The notes under the pieces were generated by a model. It saw only the letters and a list, made by a program, of their open reading frames with translations, ran no database searches and was not told the origin of the DNA. From contig CM059558.1 of NCBI GenBank assembly GCA_030386875.1, forward strand, positions 13,457,752 to 13,521,751: a stretch of 64,000 nucleotides of DNA, in the 5' to 3' direction. The DNA is from Morinoia aosen. Taxonomy: Eukaryota > Arthropoda > Malacostraca > Amphipoda > Talitridae. The translations under genes were made by a program, and so were the position numbers. Below are positions 42,812-54,954 of this stretch, one piece after another; the first letter of the stretch is position 1; the number at the start of each line of letters is the position of its first letter.

Positions 42812-45313
42812 TGTAGTGAATCTCTATCCCGCAACCTGGTCGAAATTTCGAAATTCTCAGAATGATCATCTAAAAATTCAGTAAAATAAATTCAACCATT
42901 AGCATTAAATCACATTACGAAATTCACTAATCTCTATCCTCAATTTTATTAAAATTGTGTAACGAAATAAATTCAATCTCTAAAAATTCACATTTGCTTC
43001 TTAACGGAACCTCTCACGGACGCGCGACAGCAACATCGTATGCGATCTAGCGCTCATTGTCTCATGTCATACAGAGAGTGCATATCTAGGTGTTGTGGCT
43101 GGTGAGATTATAATACTGTGCTTTTGTGTGTGATAATCTACGGGTAACTATATTTAGGTATTATATGTAAATTGTCAATAATAGTATTGTGCACGTAGTG
43201 AGAAAATTGACTAAATTTTCCAGTTTGCGAAATGCTTAGGAGCTTAATTAGAAGCAACTGGTTGGACTAACCAGGAGAATTATTCTCTTCAGCATGAGTA
43301 GTAGCTACCTAGTTACTGTCACTATTTTCAGATAATGAAATTGTCAATTCACTATTTCATGTAAAGCCATTTTTAAGGGAAATTTTCCCTTTTGATGTTT
43401 CATATTTTTCATAAGCCAATATTTAAGATGGTGTTATTCTTATCAAATTATAAATTTCCCCTTTTTATTTTTAATATTTTTCATAAGCCAATACTCAATA
43501 TGGTGTTATTTGTATCAAGATTAGGATTTTCCCTTTTGTATCAAAAATAACTTCTTTAGCCAATATTCAATATGGTGTTATTTGTGTGATCAAGTTAGAC
43601 TTGCATCAAATTATCAATTTATTTCTTTAATGTTTTTTTAATCAAAGCAATCAAATTATCATTCTCAATTTTTTGACAGCGGTATTTTGTCACAGCTGTA
43701 TTTTAAATTAAGTAGGGTTTTGATATAATCACGTGGTTGTAGTTTTTATGTACAGTCAACATTAAAAATCATTCTTTACAAATTTATAGTCAACCTTTGT
43801 TGTGATGATAATCAGAACAAACCTTGTAAATACCAATAACTAAATACCTGATTTTCCTCATAGAATCAGTATTTATACATTAAATATTATTGATGTTTTT
43901 TTTAGGTTAGTTAGATGGTAATTATTAAGCTGAATTGCCTCAACTTACCATTGTCTTAAATGTTAGGTGAATACCAATAACTAAATACCTGATTTTCCTC
44001 ATAGAATCAGTATTTATACATTAAATATTATTGATGTTTTTCTAGGTTTAGTTAGATGGTAATTGTATAATTCTTAGTCATTGTATATTGATTATTTCAG
44101 TTAGGAAGAACTGGGAACATGTGTTTTCTAGTTCAATGGCATTTAGCAGATGCTGTAGATTTTTACCATTAGCTATTAATTAAGTGAGGCAGGATACTCA
44201 GTTCACTGCTTATGCCATCTTAGTTTCGCCCGGCAAAGTTTTGCCTGTGTGAATTACTAGTGTAGAATTTTTAGCTTCATGCCGTTAGAAATATTAGAAT
44301 TATTATCTGGCTCCGAGCAAATTGTCAGTGCTCCGAAGTTGCTCCCCACTTGCACTCCGGCGCCAGAGTGTTGGTGGGGGTCGTTTTTCGAAGAGACTCC
44401 TCGCTTTGAGGCGGCATGTTAATGCCAGATTGTTTGCAGCATAGCATGTGTTGATATGTGTTTTTAATACCGTGTGCAATTTCACCCAGCGTCTTATTCC
44501 GTACAGGAAGCTACGAGACACTTTACATTCCACTGCCACGTCACCTACCTTTACCTTGCCCGATCATATCAAAAGGGTAAAATAACCCGGTAGCCCGACT
44601 TGGCAAAATAACTGCCTCCTTCATTGTTGCCTTTTTCACTTCTAATAAACCCACCATTACTGGACGGCAAGAGCAAGTATCCAATTCCTCCTTCACCTCA
44701 TGCAGAATTGAGACATTCTTGGTTACAGCTAACCCAACTGCTGCATAACCTGCAAGTCTATATTCTAACACCACTAGAGGAATTGCAACTTACCGTCCTC
44801 ACTTATCAGAGACGCTATTGCCGTCACTAACCACGGAATACCATTGCACACGACCTTCTCCACAATTACACTCCCGCATACCGACGCAGCTGTGAGCCCG
44901 TTGCAGTCCCTTCTCAAGATCGGACCTCACATCAGCGATCCTTGAAGAGACAATCTGACAGCCTCCAATAAAACCAGGCCAGAATTAAATAACCATATCT
45001 ACTTTCTTATCCTTTCGATGGTCCAGTTCCGAGGTGAAAATTATAGTATTTTGTTTTTGATTAAAGACGCCGGAAGGATCGCGTCCGAACCCCTCACACG
45101 TAACTTCTCGATTGTCAGATGCCGTAAATCATTCAATTAGCAATTAAGTGTGTTTGGAAAAACACTGGTGACCTCGCCATTATTAAATGAACATCTTGTG
45201 AAATAGTTAAATTCCTCAATATTCAACTTTATCCTTCAAAAATCTAGATAAGCATAGAATTCAACCCGCCCTAAAGTAAAACTTGAGTAAAGACACCAAA
45301 CTTGAACTTTACA
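42812..45313 (+). repeat. B1 3' LTR
   Basis: 2502 bp, the partner of 25333-27835, with about ten differences by eye (for example near 43427, 43451, 43705 and 44409). It ends CTTTACA and is followed by the AATG target duplication (45314-45317) and resumed host satellite. Confidence 0.94.
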
Positions 45314-45497
45314 AATGCACCAATTGCCTTCAAATTGCTTTCAAACGAAAGAGCGAAACAGTTCCTATCAGCCCATTATAAACAAAACCTAAACAGTTTT
45401 CTGGAAACTACAGTATATTTCACCTGCCGGTGAAATGTTCGTATGTGAGATATTTGAAATACAGTGTACTTTCAGAATGGCATAACCTCATGAAGAA
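45314..45497 (+). repeat. Host piece of the duplicated segment, between B1 and C1
   Basis: Matches 3004-3187 of the first copy, including the small palindrome TTTCACCTGCCGGTGAAA (about 45418-45435). It ends with AGAA (45494-45497), the target duplication of C1. Confidence 0.92.
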
Positions 45498-46384
45498 TGT
45501 TACGATTGGTGGGTATGGTTAGTTATTAACATCCAATCGTAAACGTTTTCTCAATAGTGTTTTTCGAAGTTGCAAGAGAGGGATAATAAAGACACTTTAT
45601 GGGAAAACTCAGCTTGAATATTTTTAATGAAGGAAGCGTGATGACCGATGGCGTGCTTGACTTCTGACGATCTTCTCCTAGATGGGAAATCCTTGCAGGC
45701 GAGGTCCGGTGAGCGATGACGTTGGACAGGTGTAAGTGGGTGTTTGTGGAGGTTCACAGTCTGTTAAATTTTAGCGACTGACAGAATATCAATTCCACCT
45801 GTGACGTGTGGATGAGTCACTATTTATGGGTTCAGACTTTAGAATAATTCCACGATGTGAAAAGCAAGTTGTCGTGGTTGAGCGGGTAGATTAGTTAGCC
45901 ATTAGTTGTAATATACTAGGCTCTACTAGCTCCAAACCAAGTGATTGCAATGTGATATATGACCAAAGGTCAGACCGTCTCACGTCACAGATAGGCAATT
46001 TACGTGGTGTAACTCGATGGTTTAGTGAGAGATAATATGCCACGTGAATTTACAACTTGTAAAGCTCAGGCCCAGGGAATGTGTGTTGTGGCGTTTGGTG
46101 CCGTCGAGGATAAGAACGCTGTAACGCACAAGCTAAAGACGCACGTGAGAGTGACGCTCAAACAAGGCGTCCCGCGCGGTGTTGCCAATTCCAAAGGCTT
46201 CAAACTCGAAAATGTCGACCGTTATTTTATATCTCATGCATTTACACAAAAACTTCAAGGATTACTAATTATAAGTAGAAAATTATTAATAATAATTTAG
46301 AGTAAGATTTTTAATGCCAGTAATTATGCTATTTAAGTGCTAATGAGAAATTTCAGAATTATACTCTTTGTAGCTAATGCTACA
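45498..46384 (-). repeat. C1 3' LTR
   Basis: 887 bp; on the element strand it starts TGTAGCATTAGCTACA and ends CCAATCGTAACA. Its first 170 bp or so resemble the A-family LTR start. Close to the outer end, TTACGATTGG (45500-45509) and CCAATCGTAA (45533-45542) form an inverted repeat that could fold in RNA. Confidence 0.93.
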
Positions 46385-46426
46385 TTACCCCCACAAGGAG
46401 CAGACCGAAAGGTCCACCCGCTGCAA

Positions 46427-47520
46427 TCATTTGTAGCGGGAAGGAGTTCGAACTACGCGACCATGCCGGGTTTGGCGGTCGGAAAATGTTACTGAGCGGG
46501 GAAGCTTCACCAAACGGGTCTGCAAATTTAGATCAGCAAGAGTTCTTGGTACAGGAGTTACTGCAGCGGTCTCGTCTGGTCTGTCCAGACTTGTCGCTGT
46601 TTCACTAAGAGAGCTAGAATTAGAGTCTACGATAGGATTTGGGATAGGGTTTGAAGGTACAGGCACAAAGAAAGGATTACACTCAAGTTGACTAGGCAAC
46701 AATGCAGCCAACTGAGGAAACTGAGGTGGACGATATGATCGAGTCTCAGTGGAAAGGAAGTTCTGTGGAGAGAATGAAGAGTTAGAAATCACACTATTAT
46801 CGGAGGTATACGCGACCTTTAATCGATTTATGCTCACAGGGTCGGGTGAACCAGATCTTTCAAGGACGAAATACTTTGGCGTCCGTTTTAGTACTTTGAA
46901 TGGGCCATCATAAGGGCGTGTGAGAGTAGGTTTGATATTATCGTTACGGACGTACACATGTGTGCAATGTTGCAGCGCAGGATCAAGTTTGTCTTTTGTC
47001 TGAGGCATTCGTAGAGCAACATACTTGATCTGACGCATGCAATCCTTGAGACAGGTTACATATGCGGAACGGTCAGCGGATGAAAATTCAGGCAACGGTT
47101 TTGGGTCAACTATGTCGCCCGGGAGGCGAAGCGTCTTTCCATACAACATTTCTGCTGCTGTGCACTGCTGATCCTGCCGATACAAATTCCTAATGCTTAA
47201 TAATACTACTGGAAGTCTGTCAGTCCAATCGTGACTGCAATTAAGGCAACGCAACGCACTCTTTAAATCTCTGTGGACTCTCTCAATAAGTCTATTCGAC
47301 TGCGGATGATACGCGGTGGTGTTGGTGTTTGCACAACCTAAGGCGGCGCTAAGCTCACTCCAGAATTTGGAGGTAAATTGTGATCCCTGGTCATGCGTGA
47401 CACTTAAGGGAACCCCAAATCTGGAAATCCAATTACTCATGAAAGCGCGAGCTACAGTCTCAGTTTGGGTATCAGGAAGAGGCACGGCCTCAACCCATCG
47501 AGTGAATCTATCAATTATGG
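46427..47520 (-). pseudogene. pol: C1 pol, C-terminal piece
   Basis: Holds the later integrase region ([10 protein letters not shown]), the GPY/F module ([12 protein letters not shown]) and the serine/proline-rich tail ending GRVVRTPSRYK, in family-A-like sequence. It is cut at its upstream side by the LINE insertion at 47520/47521. Confidence 0.88.
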
Positions 47521-47762
47521 AGTGTCTTCAGTGACTCCGTGGTGTGAGGACGGGTGTGGCGCTCGCTCCGAAACAAAGTGCCTATTGTTAGAAAGAATGT
47601 GCCTCTAACCTAAATGGGTACCCACTCTCGTCATGAGTATTCAAATGTGATTTAAATACCCCATATATAAAAATAATCAAACTAAGAGTATAATATTCCC
47701 TCAAAAGTGTGAGAGTATTCAACCCTCGTTTACACAACGACCGAACTCCCTCAATCTTCAAG

Positions 47763-48595
47763 ATGACTAACAAACGACGCAGTACCAACAACAGCAGTAA
47801 CAACAGCATCGAGTTTCAACCGAAGTTTGGTCAATACCCTGACGTGTCTAGCCTAACGAAAGACGGTAAAGAAGTGGTTTATGTCCTTATAAAATACTTC
47901 GATTCAGTGATGACAAAATTTAATAGTGATGTTGTTCAAATGCAAAATGAAATAAGCCACCTTAAAACACTATTTGAAACAAAAGAAGCGGAACACAAAA
48001 AAATTCTCGAAGAACAGAATGAGAAAATAGATAGCTTAACCTCCCGCCTCGACCAGTTGGAAAAAATGATCAGCGCCGAGACATTGAAGACAAAAAAATG
48101 TACTCTCGTCATTTCTGGAAGGGAAATACCGCAATCTCACGCAGGCGAAATCTGTAAGGATACAGTCTGCCAGCTCCTGAAGGACAAGATCAACATTGAC
48201 CTCTCCGACACTGACATCACGTCAGCTACAAGAATGGGGAAAAAACAGTAACTGGGAACGTATATCAAAGAAACATTGCATTTGAACTAAAACATTATAA
48301 CAAAAAACGTGAAATTCTCAACGCCTGCCGAGAAAAGAAACCACAGTTCTTCTTCATAAATGAATACCTCATACCCTCACGAGCTAACGTCATGTACATT
48401 CTGAGGATGGCCAAAAGGAAATTCCCGGATAAAATTGGAATCCCAAGAACACAGGATGGAAACATTTTCATATTTAACCCCGGAAACCATGATTCAAGAC
48501 GCCGCGAGATCAACACGCCAGATGACCTCGAGCAATACCTGATGCAACAACTTAATATGACATCGAAGCAGGTCATGGGTGACCAGACTAGGTGA
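47763..48595 (+). pseudogene. LINE ORF1 (broken)
   Basis: The ATG at 47763 (MTNKRRSTNNSSNNS) opens an RNA-binding type ORF1. It has a long predicted coiled coil (MQNEISHLKTLFETKEAEHK and onward to about residue 110), then a C-terminal globular part starting KKCTLVISGREIP. The frame stops at 48251 just after an adenine run. The rest (FFINEYLIPSRANV..., ending MGDQTR at 48595) is in another frame, so a small indel near 48235-48250 broke it. ORF1 proteins coat LINE RNA. Confidence 0.7.
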
Positions 48596-49141
48596 TCCCC
48601 TAAATTAGATATGTCAGTTTCGTGTTAATTTAACCTCAATTAGGTATCATGTCAGTTTAACCTCAACTTGATGTTAGTCTAACCTGAATATATACAAATG
48701 TATAACAGATGTGTTTGTAAACATATATGACAGCTGTGTGTGAACTTTTGAAACAACGCAATCAGCAATTTTTCACCTCCCAATGTTACTGTGAATTTTT
48801 TCTTTTTTTACCACTAAAGTTATTATTACGCGTAAACCATATTAGCCGACTATATCATTGTCGTTATAAACTTAAAAACTTATTACCTGTTGTGTGTGAA
48901 CTTGTAAAAACTCCTTCATGCGGCAATCTGTTTACACCAATGTTGTGATATTGAACTCCAATATTATTCGCTCATGGACTGAGTTTATGTGTACTCACGT
49001 AATCGCACTAGATTTTTTTTATACTCTATTCTCTCGTACTTCATAAGCTAGTTTTTTAGACAGGAATATCTCTTAAAGCTTGACTCTGTATTTCGTTTTT
49101 AAGCTCTATAGTACCTACTTCTTACTGTTTACTAATTTTAA

Positions 49142-50134
49142 ATGACTGATCATCCTGAGATATTCGAGGAAATCGACCCAGATCTCAATCATTTGAACAG
49201 AATATATCCAAACCTAAACGACTCTCAAGAGTGTAGGTATACTAATATATCAAAATTCAACGAAACTATACGAATAACTGACCGAGATTTCTCACTCCTG
49301 TGTTGGAACTGTAGGTCACTCTATCCAAAATTGGAAGAGATACAATGTACTATTACTGAACTTAAATATAACCTAGACGTGATTAGCTTCACCGAAAGCT
49401 GGCTAGATGACTCGACTAAAGACATGATTCGATTTGAAAATTATCATAGTTACCATTCGCTAAGAAAAAACCAGCGGGGCGGAGGCATCAGCACATATAT
49501 ATCTAACCACATAGACTCGAGAACCATAGCAAGTGCAACAATGAATCAGGATCATATAGAATCACTCTTCGGGGAACTGTCTAGAGATGGTAAACGCATT
49601 ATTATTTCTCAGTTCAACAGGCCCCTATACAATGACATAATAATATGCGGTGACTTCAATTATGATCTACTGAAACATGAAAGCTATGAACCAATCTCTA
49701 ATTTCCTAACAACCTTTCAGTCTCAATCCTTCCTTCCGATCATTAAAAAGCCTACACGAATAACCTCAGAGTGCGCTACGCTGCTTGACAATGTCTTTAT
49801 GATAGATCCAAGTGATTTTCTTGCTGGAATAATTACTTCTGACTTATCAGATCACTTCCCAGTTTTTCTTATTAAGAAAAATGTCTATATTGCTTGCACC
49901 AAGGCACGGGCTGAAACTTACTCATATCGTAAAATAAACGAATCAAATCTTGAAGAAATGCGCACCGTTCTAGAAGAATCAATGCCTACATTGCACATCT
50001 CTCAACAAAATAATAATGCTACGAGCATTGATGAAGCAGTAGTAAAGTTGACTGAAACTATAATGACCGCATACAATCAGTGTTGCCCAATTGTAACTCG
50101 TACCGTTACCCCGAAAAATAAACAAAAGCCCTAG
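49142..50134 (+). pseudogene. LINE ORF2, endonuclease region
   Basis: Starts at an ATG (MTDHPEIFEEIDPDLN). The apurinic-type endonuclease shows LLCWNCRSLYPK, DVISFTESWL, the RGGGISTYI box, IIICGDFNYDL and SDHFPVFL. Between ISQFNRPL and YNDIIICGDF the spacing is shorter than usual for the family, suggesting an internal deletion. A stop at 50132-50134 ends the frame before the RT domain. Confidence 0.8.
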
Positions 50135-52072
50135 ATTACTAGAGACATCGTAATAACTATAAAGAAACTTCAAGCGTACCTAGCCCTCCTTTGCGAAGGG
50201 CGAATATCTAGAGAAACATATAACCGATTCAGAAACTATGTAACAAACAAGATAAGAACATCAAAAAAGAACTACTTTACGCTCAAGTTTAATCAATTCA
50301 AAACTGACGTTAAAAAGACTTGGCATCTCCTTAACTCTTGCTGTAAACCGAATAATGCCGATAAAAAGAAAATTGAATATGTCATTCAAGATAATGTGAA
50401 ATAGCATGAGAAGAAAGAAATTGCTAATCTCTTCAACAACTTCTTCGTAAACGTAGGGAAAACTATAGCTGATGGTATTCCGAGTGAACTTACTGATCAC
50501 CTGGAATTTATGGATCATATTCGAGAACCCAACTCCTTTTTCTTTACGCCTCAAACTCCTCCGATGTAATTACGTGCATAAACAACATGAAAAATAAATC
50601 GAATGGGCTACAAACGTTTCCGACTGAAGTTCTTAAAGTTATTGCTGACATTGTAGCCCCGCTGATATCAAATATTATTCACTAGTCTCTCTCACTAGGC
50701 ACTTTCCCGAACTCCCTCAAAGTTACTAGAGTAACCCCTATCTTTAAAAGTGGTGAAAAAACCTGTGTAAACAATTATCGACCTATCTCCGTACTACCAA
50801 TTATTAGCAAAGTATTCGAAAAGATTGTGTATAAAAAAGTGTACTCTTATTTTGAACAAAAATCATTTCTTTACGATGAACAATACGGCTTTCGCTCTAA
50901 AAAATCAACATCACAGGCTATATTAAATCATTTACAATTCCTCTATTCTAATATAGATGAAGGAAAGCCTGTCTTCTCTGTATTTCTTGACTTTCGAAAA
51001 GCATTCGATTGTGTGGACCATAAAATACTACTCTCGAAACTACACTGTTATGGCATTCGAGGGATTGCCCATGATTGGTTCAGATCATACCTAACAAATC
51101 GGAAGCAATACGTTGTCATTGACGACGCATAATCAGACCCACAGACAATTAGCCATGGAGTTCCACAAGGATCTGTTCTTGGGCCTCTCCTGTTTCTGAT
51201 TTTTATCAATGATATTGTAAAATCTACATCATTCTTTAAATTCATACTTTTTGTCAATGACAGTACGCTTTCTGCGGTCCTTCCGAACCAAAATCCCGCT
51301 ATGATTGTGGAGAGTATAAATAATGAACTTCAAAAGGTTTCATCGTGGCTCAAAGCTAATAAAATAAGCCTTAATATTGATAAAACAAATTATATTACAT
51401 TCTCATACAAGAAAGATGTATCTCTCCCATACATTAAAATTCGCGAAGGTGAAATCGAAGAAACCAACTCATGTAAGTTTCTGGGCATCATAGTAGATAA
51501 ACATCTGAAAAGAGCACATCACTCATATTAGTTCTAAATTATCAAAATCCATCGGAATCCTAAACAAAGTTAAAAATTTTCTGCCTGAAACAGCTTTACA
51601 AATGCTCTACCGAACGCTTATTTCTCCATACTTGCAATACGGAATAGAAGCATGGCATGGAACTGATAAAAATAAAACCAACAAAATTTTTACTCTGCAG
51701 AAAAGAGCTGTCAGAGCAGTAAAGAACCTAGAATATAATGCTCACACAAATGATTCTTTCAAAAATTTACAAATACTTAAACTTTCGGATCTCTACAAAA
51801 TCTCCATCTGTAATTTCATTTACAAAACATTAAGAAATGATGGTGACAATAGCCTAAGACAATTATTGACTGCGCAAACGGGTCATCACGACCATTTAAC
51901 CCGAAATAGAAGTAAATTCATGCTTCCTTATTATTCGAAAGCCCGGTCGCAACACAGTATCCTCTTCGTTGGAACCAAAACTTGGAACTCTATACCTGCG
52001 GAGATCCGTAAATGTAATTCTTACAAGGTATTCAAAAGACATCTTGAGTCTCACTTCCTATCAGAATACTAG
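50135..52072 (+). pseudogene. LINE ORF2, reverse transcriptase region (broken)
   Basis: The RT domain is spread over frames with several stops. Recognisable blocks: YGFRSKKSTSQAI, VFLDFRKAFDCVDHKILLSK, GVPQGSVLGPLLFLIFINDI, then FVNDS where FADDx is expected, so a catalytic Asp is lost. C-terminal parts (SSWLKANKISLNIDKTNYI; then 51602-52072, YRTLISPYLQYGIEAWHG) follow. The YGFR/GVPQGSVLGP pattern fits the CR1/L2-like clades. Confidence 0.8.
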
Positions 52073-52480
52073 TCGTGTAAGAGCACCATGTCAAATCTTG
52101 CCTCCTACATGTAACTACTGATAATGTAATAATGTAACTTGCTTTGGGTAACATAACCGATCTTCAGTCTGCTCTTGAATCGTTTTATCGAACATACTGT
52201 TAAATATAGCCGATTTGACCTATATTGTAAAATACAGCATAAAATATCGAGTAAATTATCTCAATGATCAGTCTAATGCGAAACTAGGTTAAGTAAACTA
52301 GGTTAAACATTATTGTACACCTTAGAATAATGTGATGATAGGATTCCCTAGAAGTCGCAGAACTTGTTCGGGCCCACAGGTAGCTATACTCAAATTTAAC
52401 CATTGTACTAGACTTAAGAAAAATTCTACCTCTGTATCACCTGTGGTAAATAAATTGTTTAAATTGTTTAAATTGTTTAA
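52073..52480 (+). other. LINE 3' untranslated region and repeat tail
   Basis: Non-coding 3' region with CTCTGTATCACCTGTGGTAA near 52430 and a tail of three TTGTTTAAA units (about 52455-52480). The tail abuts the resumed C1 pol at ATGG. Confidence 0.8.
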
Positions 52481-54954
52481 ATGGTTAACAAATAGGAATG
52501 ACCACGCGATAAAGGCAAAGGACCCACCAAATCTAGGTGTACGGAGTCGAATTTGTGTCCTGCAAATGCACAACTCTGTAGCGCTGCACGATTATGTTTC
52601 ACAACTTTGCTACTCTGACATGCATGGCAGTTTTGCACAATTTGCTTCACCTCCTTACGCATCGCTGGCCAGACGAAACGATCGGAACTCAAACGCAATG
52701 TACGGTTAATACCAGGATGAGAGAGAGAATGATAGTGAAGAATAGCTACTCTGCGGAGAGTCGCAGGAAGATACAAACGAGAATGTCGCTCAGCATCACG
52801 GTACACGCCGTCAACCAAGGTTAATTTCAAAGAGGTAGTGTTAGAAGGTTTGAGATGGTCCTGAAGTTCAGGATCCTCCTTCTGGGCATTTGATATATTG
52901 CCGAAGGTGATTTCACCACCGGGGTTGATAGAGTTAATCCTTGACAGACAGTCTGCCACTGTATTCTCCAAACCTTTTATAAAGCGAATGTCAGTGGTAA
53001 ACTGACTAATGAAGGACAGGTGGCGAGCTTCTCTTGGTGAGTGTCGCTCAGAAGGCATTTTGATCGCCGAGGTCAAGGGTTTGTGGTCTGTGTAGATCAC
53101 GAACTCCCTTGCCTCTAGAGCATAGCGAAAGTGTCTCACAGACAGATAGATAGCAAGGAGTTCCCTACCGAACGCGCTGTAAGCACGCTCAGTGGGCGAT
53201 AGCTTTTTGGAAAAGAAAGCAAGAGGAGAGATATTAGTCCCTACTTTTTGTTGCAAAACGGCACCTACGGCAGTACTGGAGGCATCAACCACCAAACTGA
53301 AGTCAGCAATGGCAATAGGGTAGGATAATTCAGTCGCGGTAGCTAGCTTGTGCTTAATCTCGTCAAAAGCTTTGCGCGCTGAATCCGTCCACTTGACATC
53401 GGTAGATTTACCTTTTTTCTTTGGTTCCAGCAAATCTGACAAGGGAGCTAAAGTTTGCGCGCAATTTCTGATGAATCCATGGTAGAAATTAACAGAACCT
53501 AGGAACCTTCTCAGTTCCTTCTGGGTCTGTGGAAGAGGGAAGTTTTTGATCACCTCTACTTTGGAAGGCAAAGGTTTTAGACCTAGGCTAGAGATTTCAT
53601 GACCTAAGTAAATCAGTGATGGCTTTCCGAGCTCACATTTGGCAGGATTTACCAGGAGTCCATTGTCGGACAGTCTTTCAAACACGACCCTAAGATGGTC
53701 TTTATGTAGCTCCGGGGTTGCGGATGCCACCAAAATGTCATCCAGATACACATAGGCAAAGGTGAGATCCGAGAAGATCTCAGCCATGTGTCGTTGGAAG
53801 GTCTGAGGTGCATTCCTTAATCCGTACGGCATTTTGAGGAATTCAAAGAGACCAAACGGAGTGATTACCGCGGTCTTAGGTATCGCGCTTTCCTCGAGTG
53901 GAATTTGTTGGAAGGCGCTTTGTAGATCTATTTTTGAGAAAATTTGTGCTCCCTCTAAATTTGCACTAAAATCATGTAGGTAAGGGATAGGGTAGCGGTC
54001 AGGTAGAGTAACGGCATTCAACCTGCGGAAATCCCCGCACGGTCTGAATTCACCGTTAGCCTTGGGTACTAGCAAGAGAGGGCTAGCCCAAGGGCTTTTG
54101 GAACTGCGGATGATGCCGCTGTCTAACATCCTAGCAAATTCTTTCTTGGCTAAAGCCAATCGATCAGGCGGTAAGCGTCTAGCTCTGGAGTAAACTGGCG
54201 GTCCAGTTGTTTCAATGAAGTGTTTTGTGCTCGTCTGCATATTTTTAGAAGCTAAGTTAGAATTTGTTAATGCAGGGTATTCTGCGAGGACCTGCTCGAA
54301 CATGCACTCTTTCTTGAAAGCGATAGAGAAGGAATGCAAGACATTAGCTCTAGTTATGCCACAAGCGGGAATTGAGATCTGTGTCTCCTCGTCCCTAATT
54401 TTATGGTTTTTAACATCTACAATTATCCCGTACTTTGCTAAGAAATCAGCACCAATAATCGGTTCGTTTACTTCCGCTATTAGGAAATTGAAGATGAATT
54501 TTCTCCTCAATCCCAGACTGCACTCGAGTACTCTCTCCCCATAACAAGCTATTGGCGTGCCATTTGTGGCACGTAGTGTCGCCAACAAATTATTGTTTTT
54601 GTCTTTCGCCGTGGCTGGGATAATTGACCCACTTGAACCTGTGTCTATCAAAAATCGATATTTGGTAGTGGGATTGAATATGGTTAAGAGGCGAGTAGTC
54701 TGGGAGTTAGGCAACGCAGTACTCGCTACTATGCGTCGCTGTTGGCGTTTCCCGAAGTCATTTCGGTATAACGAGGGCAAAATCGTGACCCGCACTGCGT
54801 GCTTGGTCACCAAATTTATGATGGTACCAACATAAATTACTATTAGCATCGCGAGAGCGCGATCTAGAGTAGCGGTTTTGATTTGACCTATCATAAGATC
54901 TACCTCTATCAAAACGTTGAGGAGGAGGATAGTCATAGGGATAGTCGTAGGCAT
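52481..54954 (-). pseudogene. pol: C1 pol, main piece
   Basis: Protease (LIDTGSSGSIIPA), reverse transcriptase ([11 protein letters not shown]), RNase H ([13 protein letters not shown]) and the start of the integrase ([18 protein letters not shown]) in family-A-like sequence. It ends at the LINE insertion. The remainder of pol lies at 46427-47520. Confidence 0.9.

Larger units (their letters stand above)
25333..45313 (+). mobile_element. LTR retrotransposon B1 (Gypsy, CsRn1-like), host of B2
   Basis: Plus strand, about 9.96 kb of own sequence with the 10-kb B2 lodged in gag. Parts: 5' LTR 25333-27835, primer site and leader, gag in two pieces, pol 39213-42650, 3' LTR 42812-45313. Target duplication AATG. 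LTRs differ by about 0.3-0.4% by eye. It is broken by the B2 insertion; no other break was noticed. The protein layout is the same as the A family, but the sequences are clearly a different family. Confidence 0.94.
47521..52480 (+). mobile_element. CR1/L2-like LINE inserted in C1 pol
   Basis: A 4960-bp non-LTR retrotransposon in plus orientation, opposite to C1. The short duplication ATGG (47517-47520 and 52481-52484) flanks it. It has a GC-richer 5' leader, ORF1 (coiled-coil type), ORF2 with apurinic endonuclease and reverse transcriptase, and a short 3' region ending in repeats of about 9 bp (TTGTTTAAA) in place of a poly-A tail, as in CR1-type elements. It may be full length. The ORFs carry stops and frame changes and the RT active site is altered, so it is dead. 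Confidence 0.88.
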
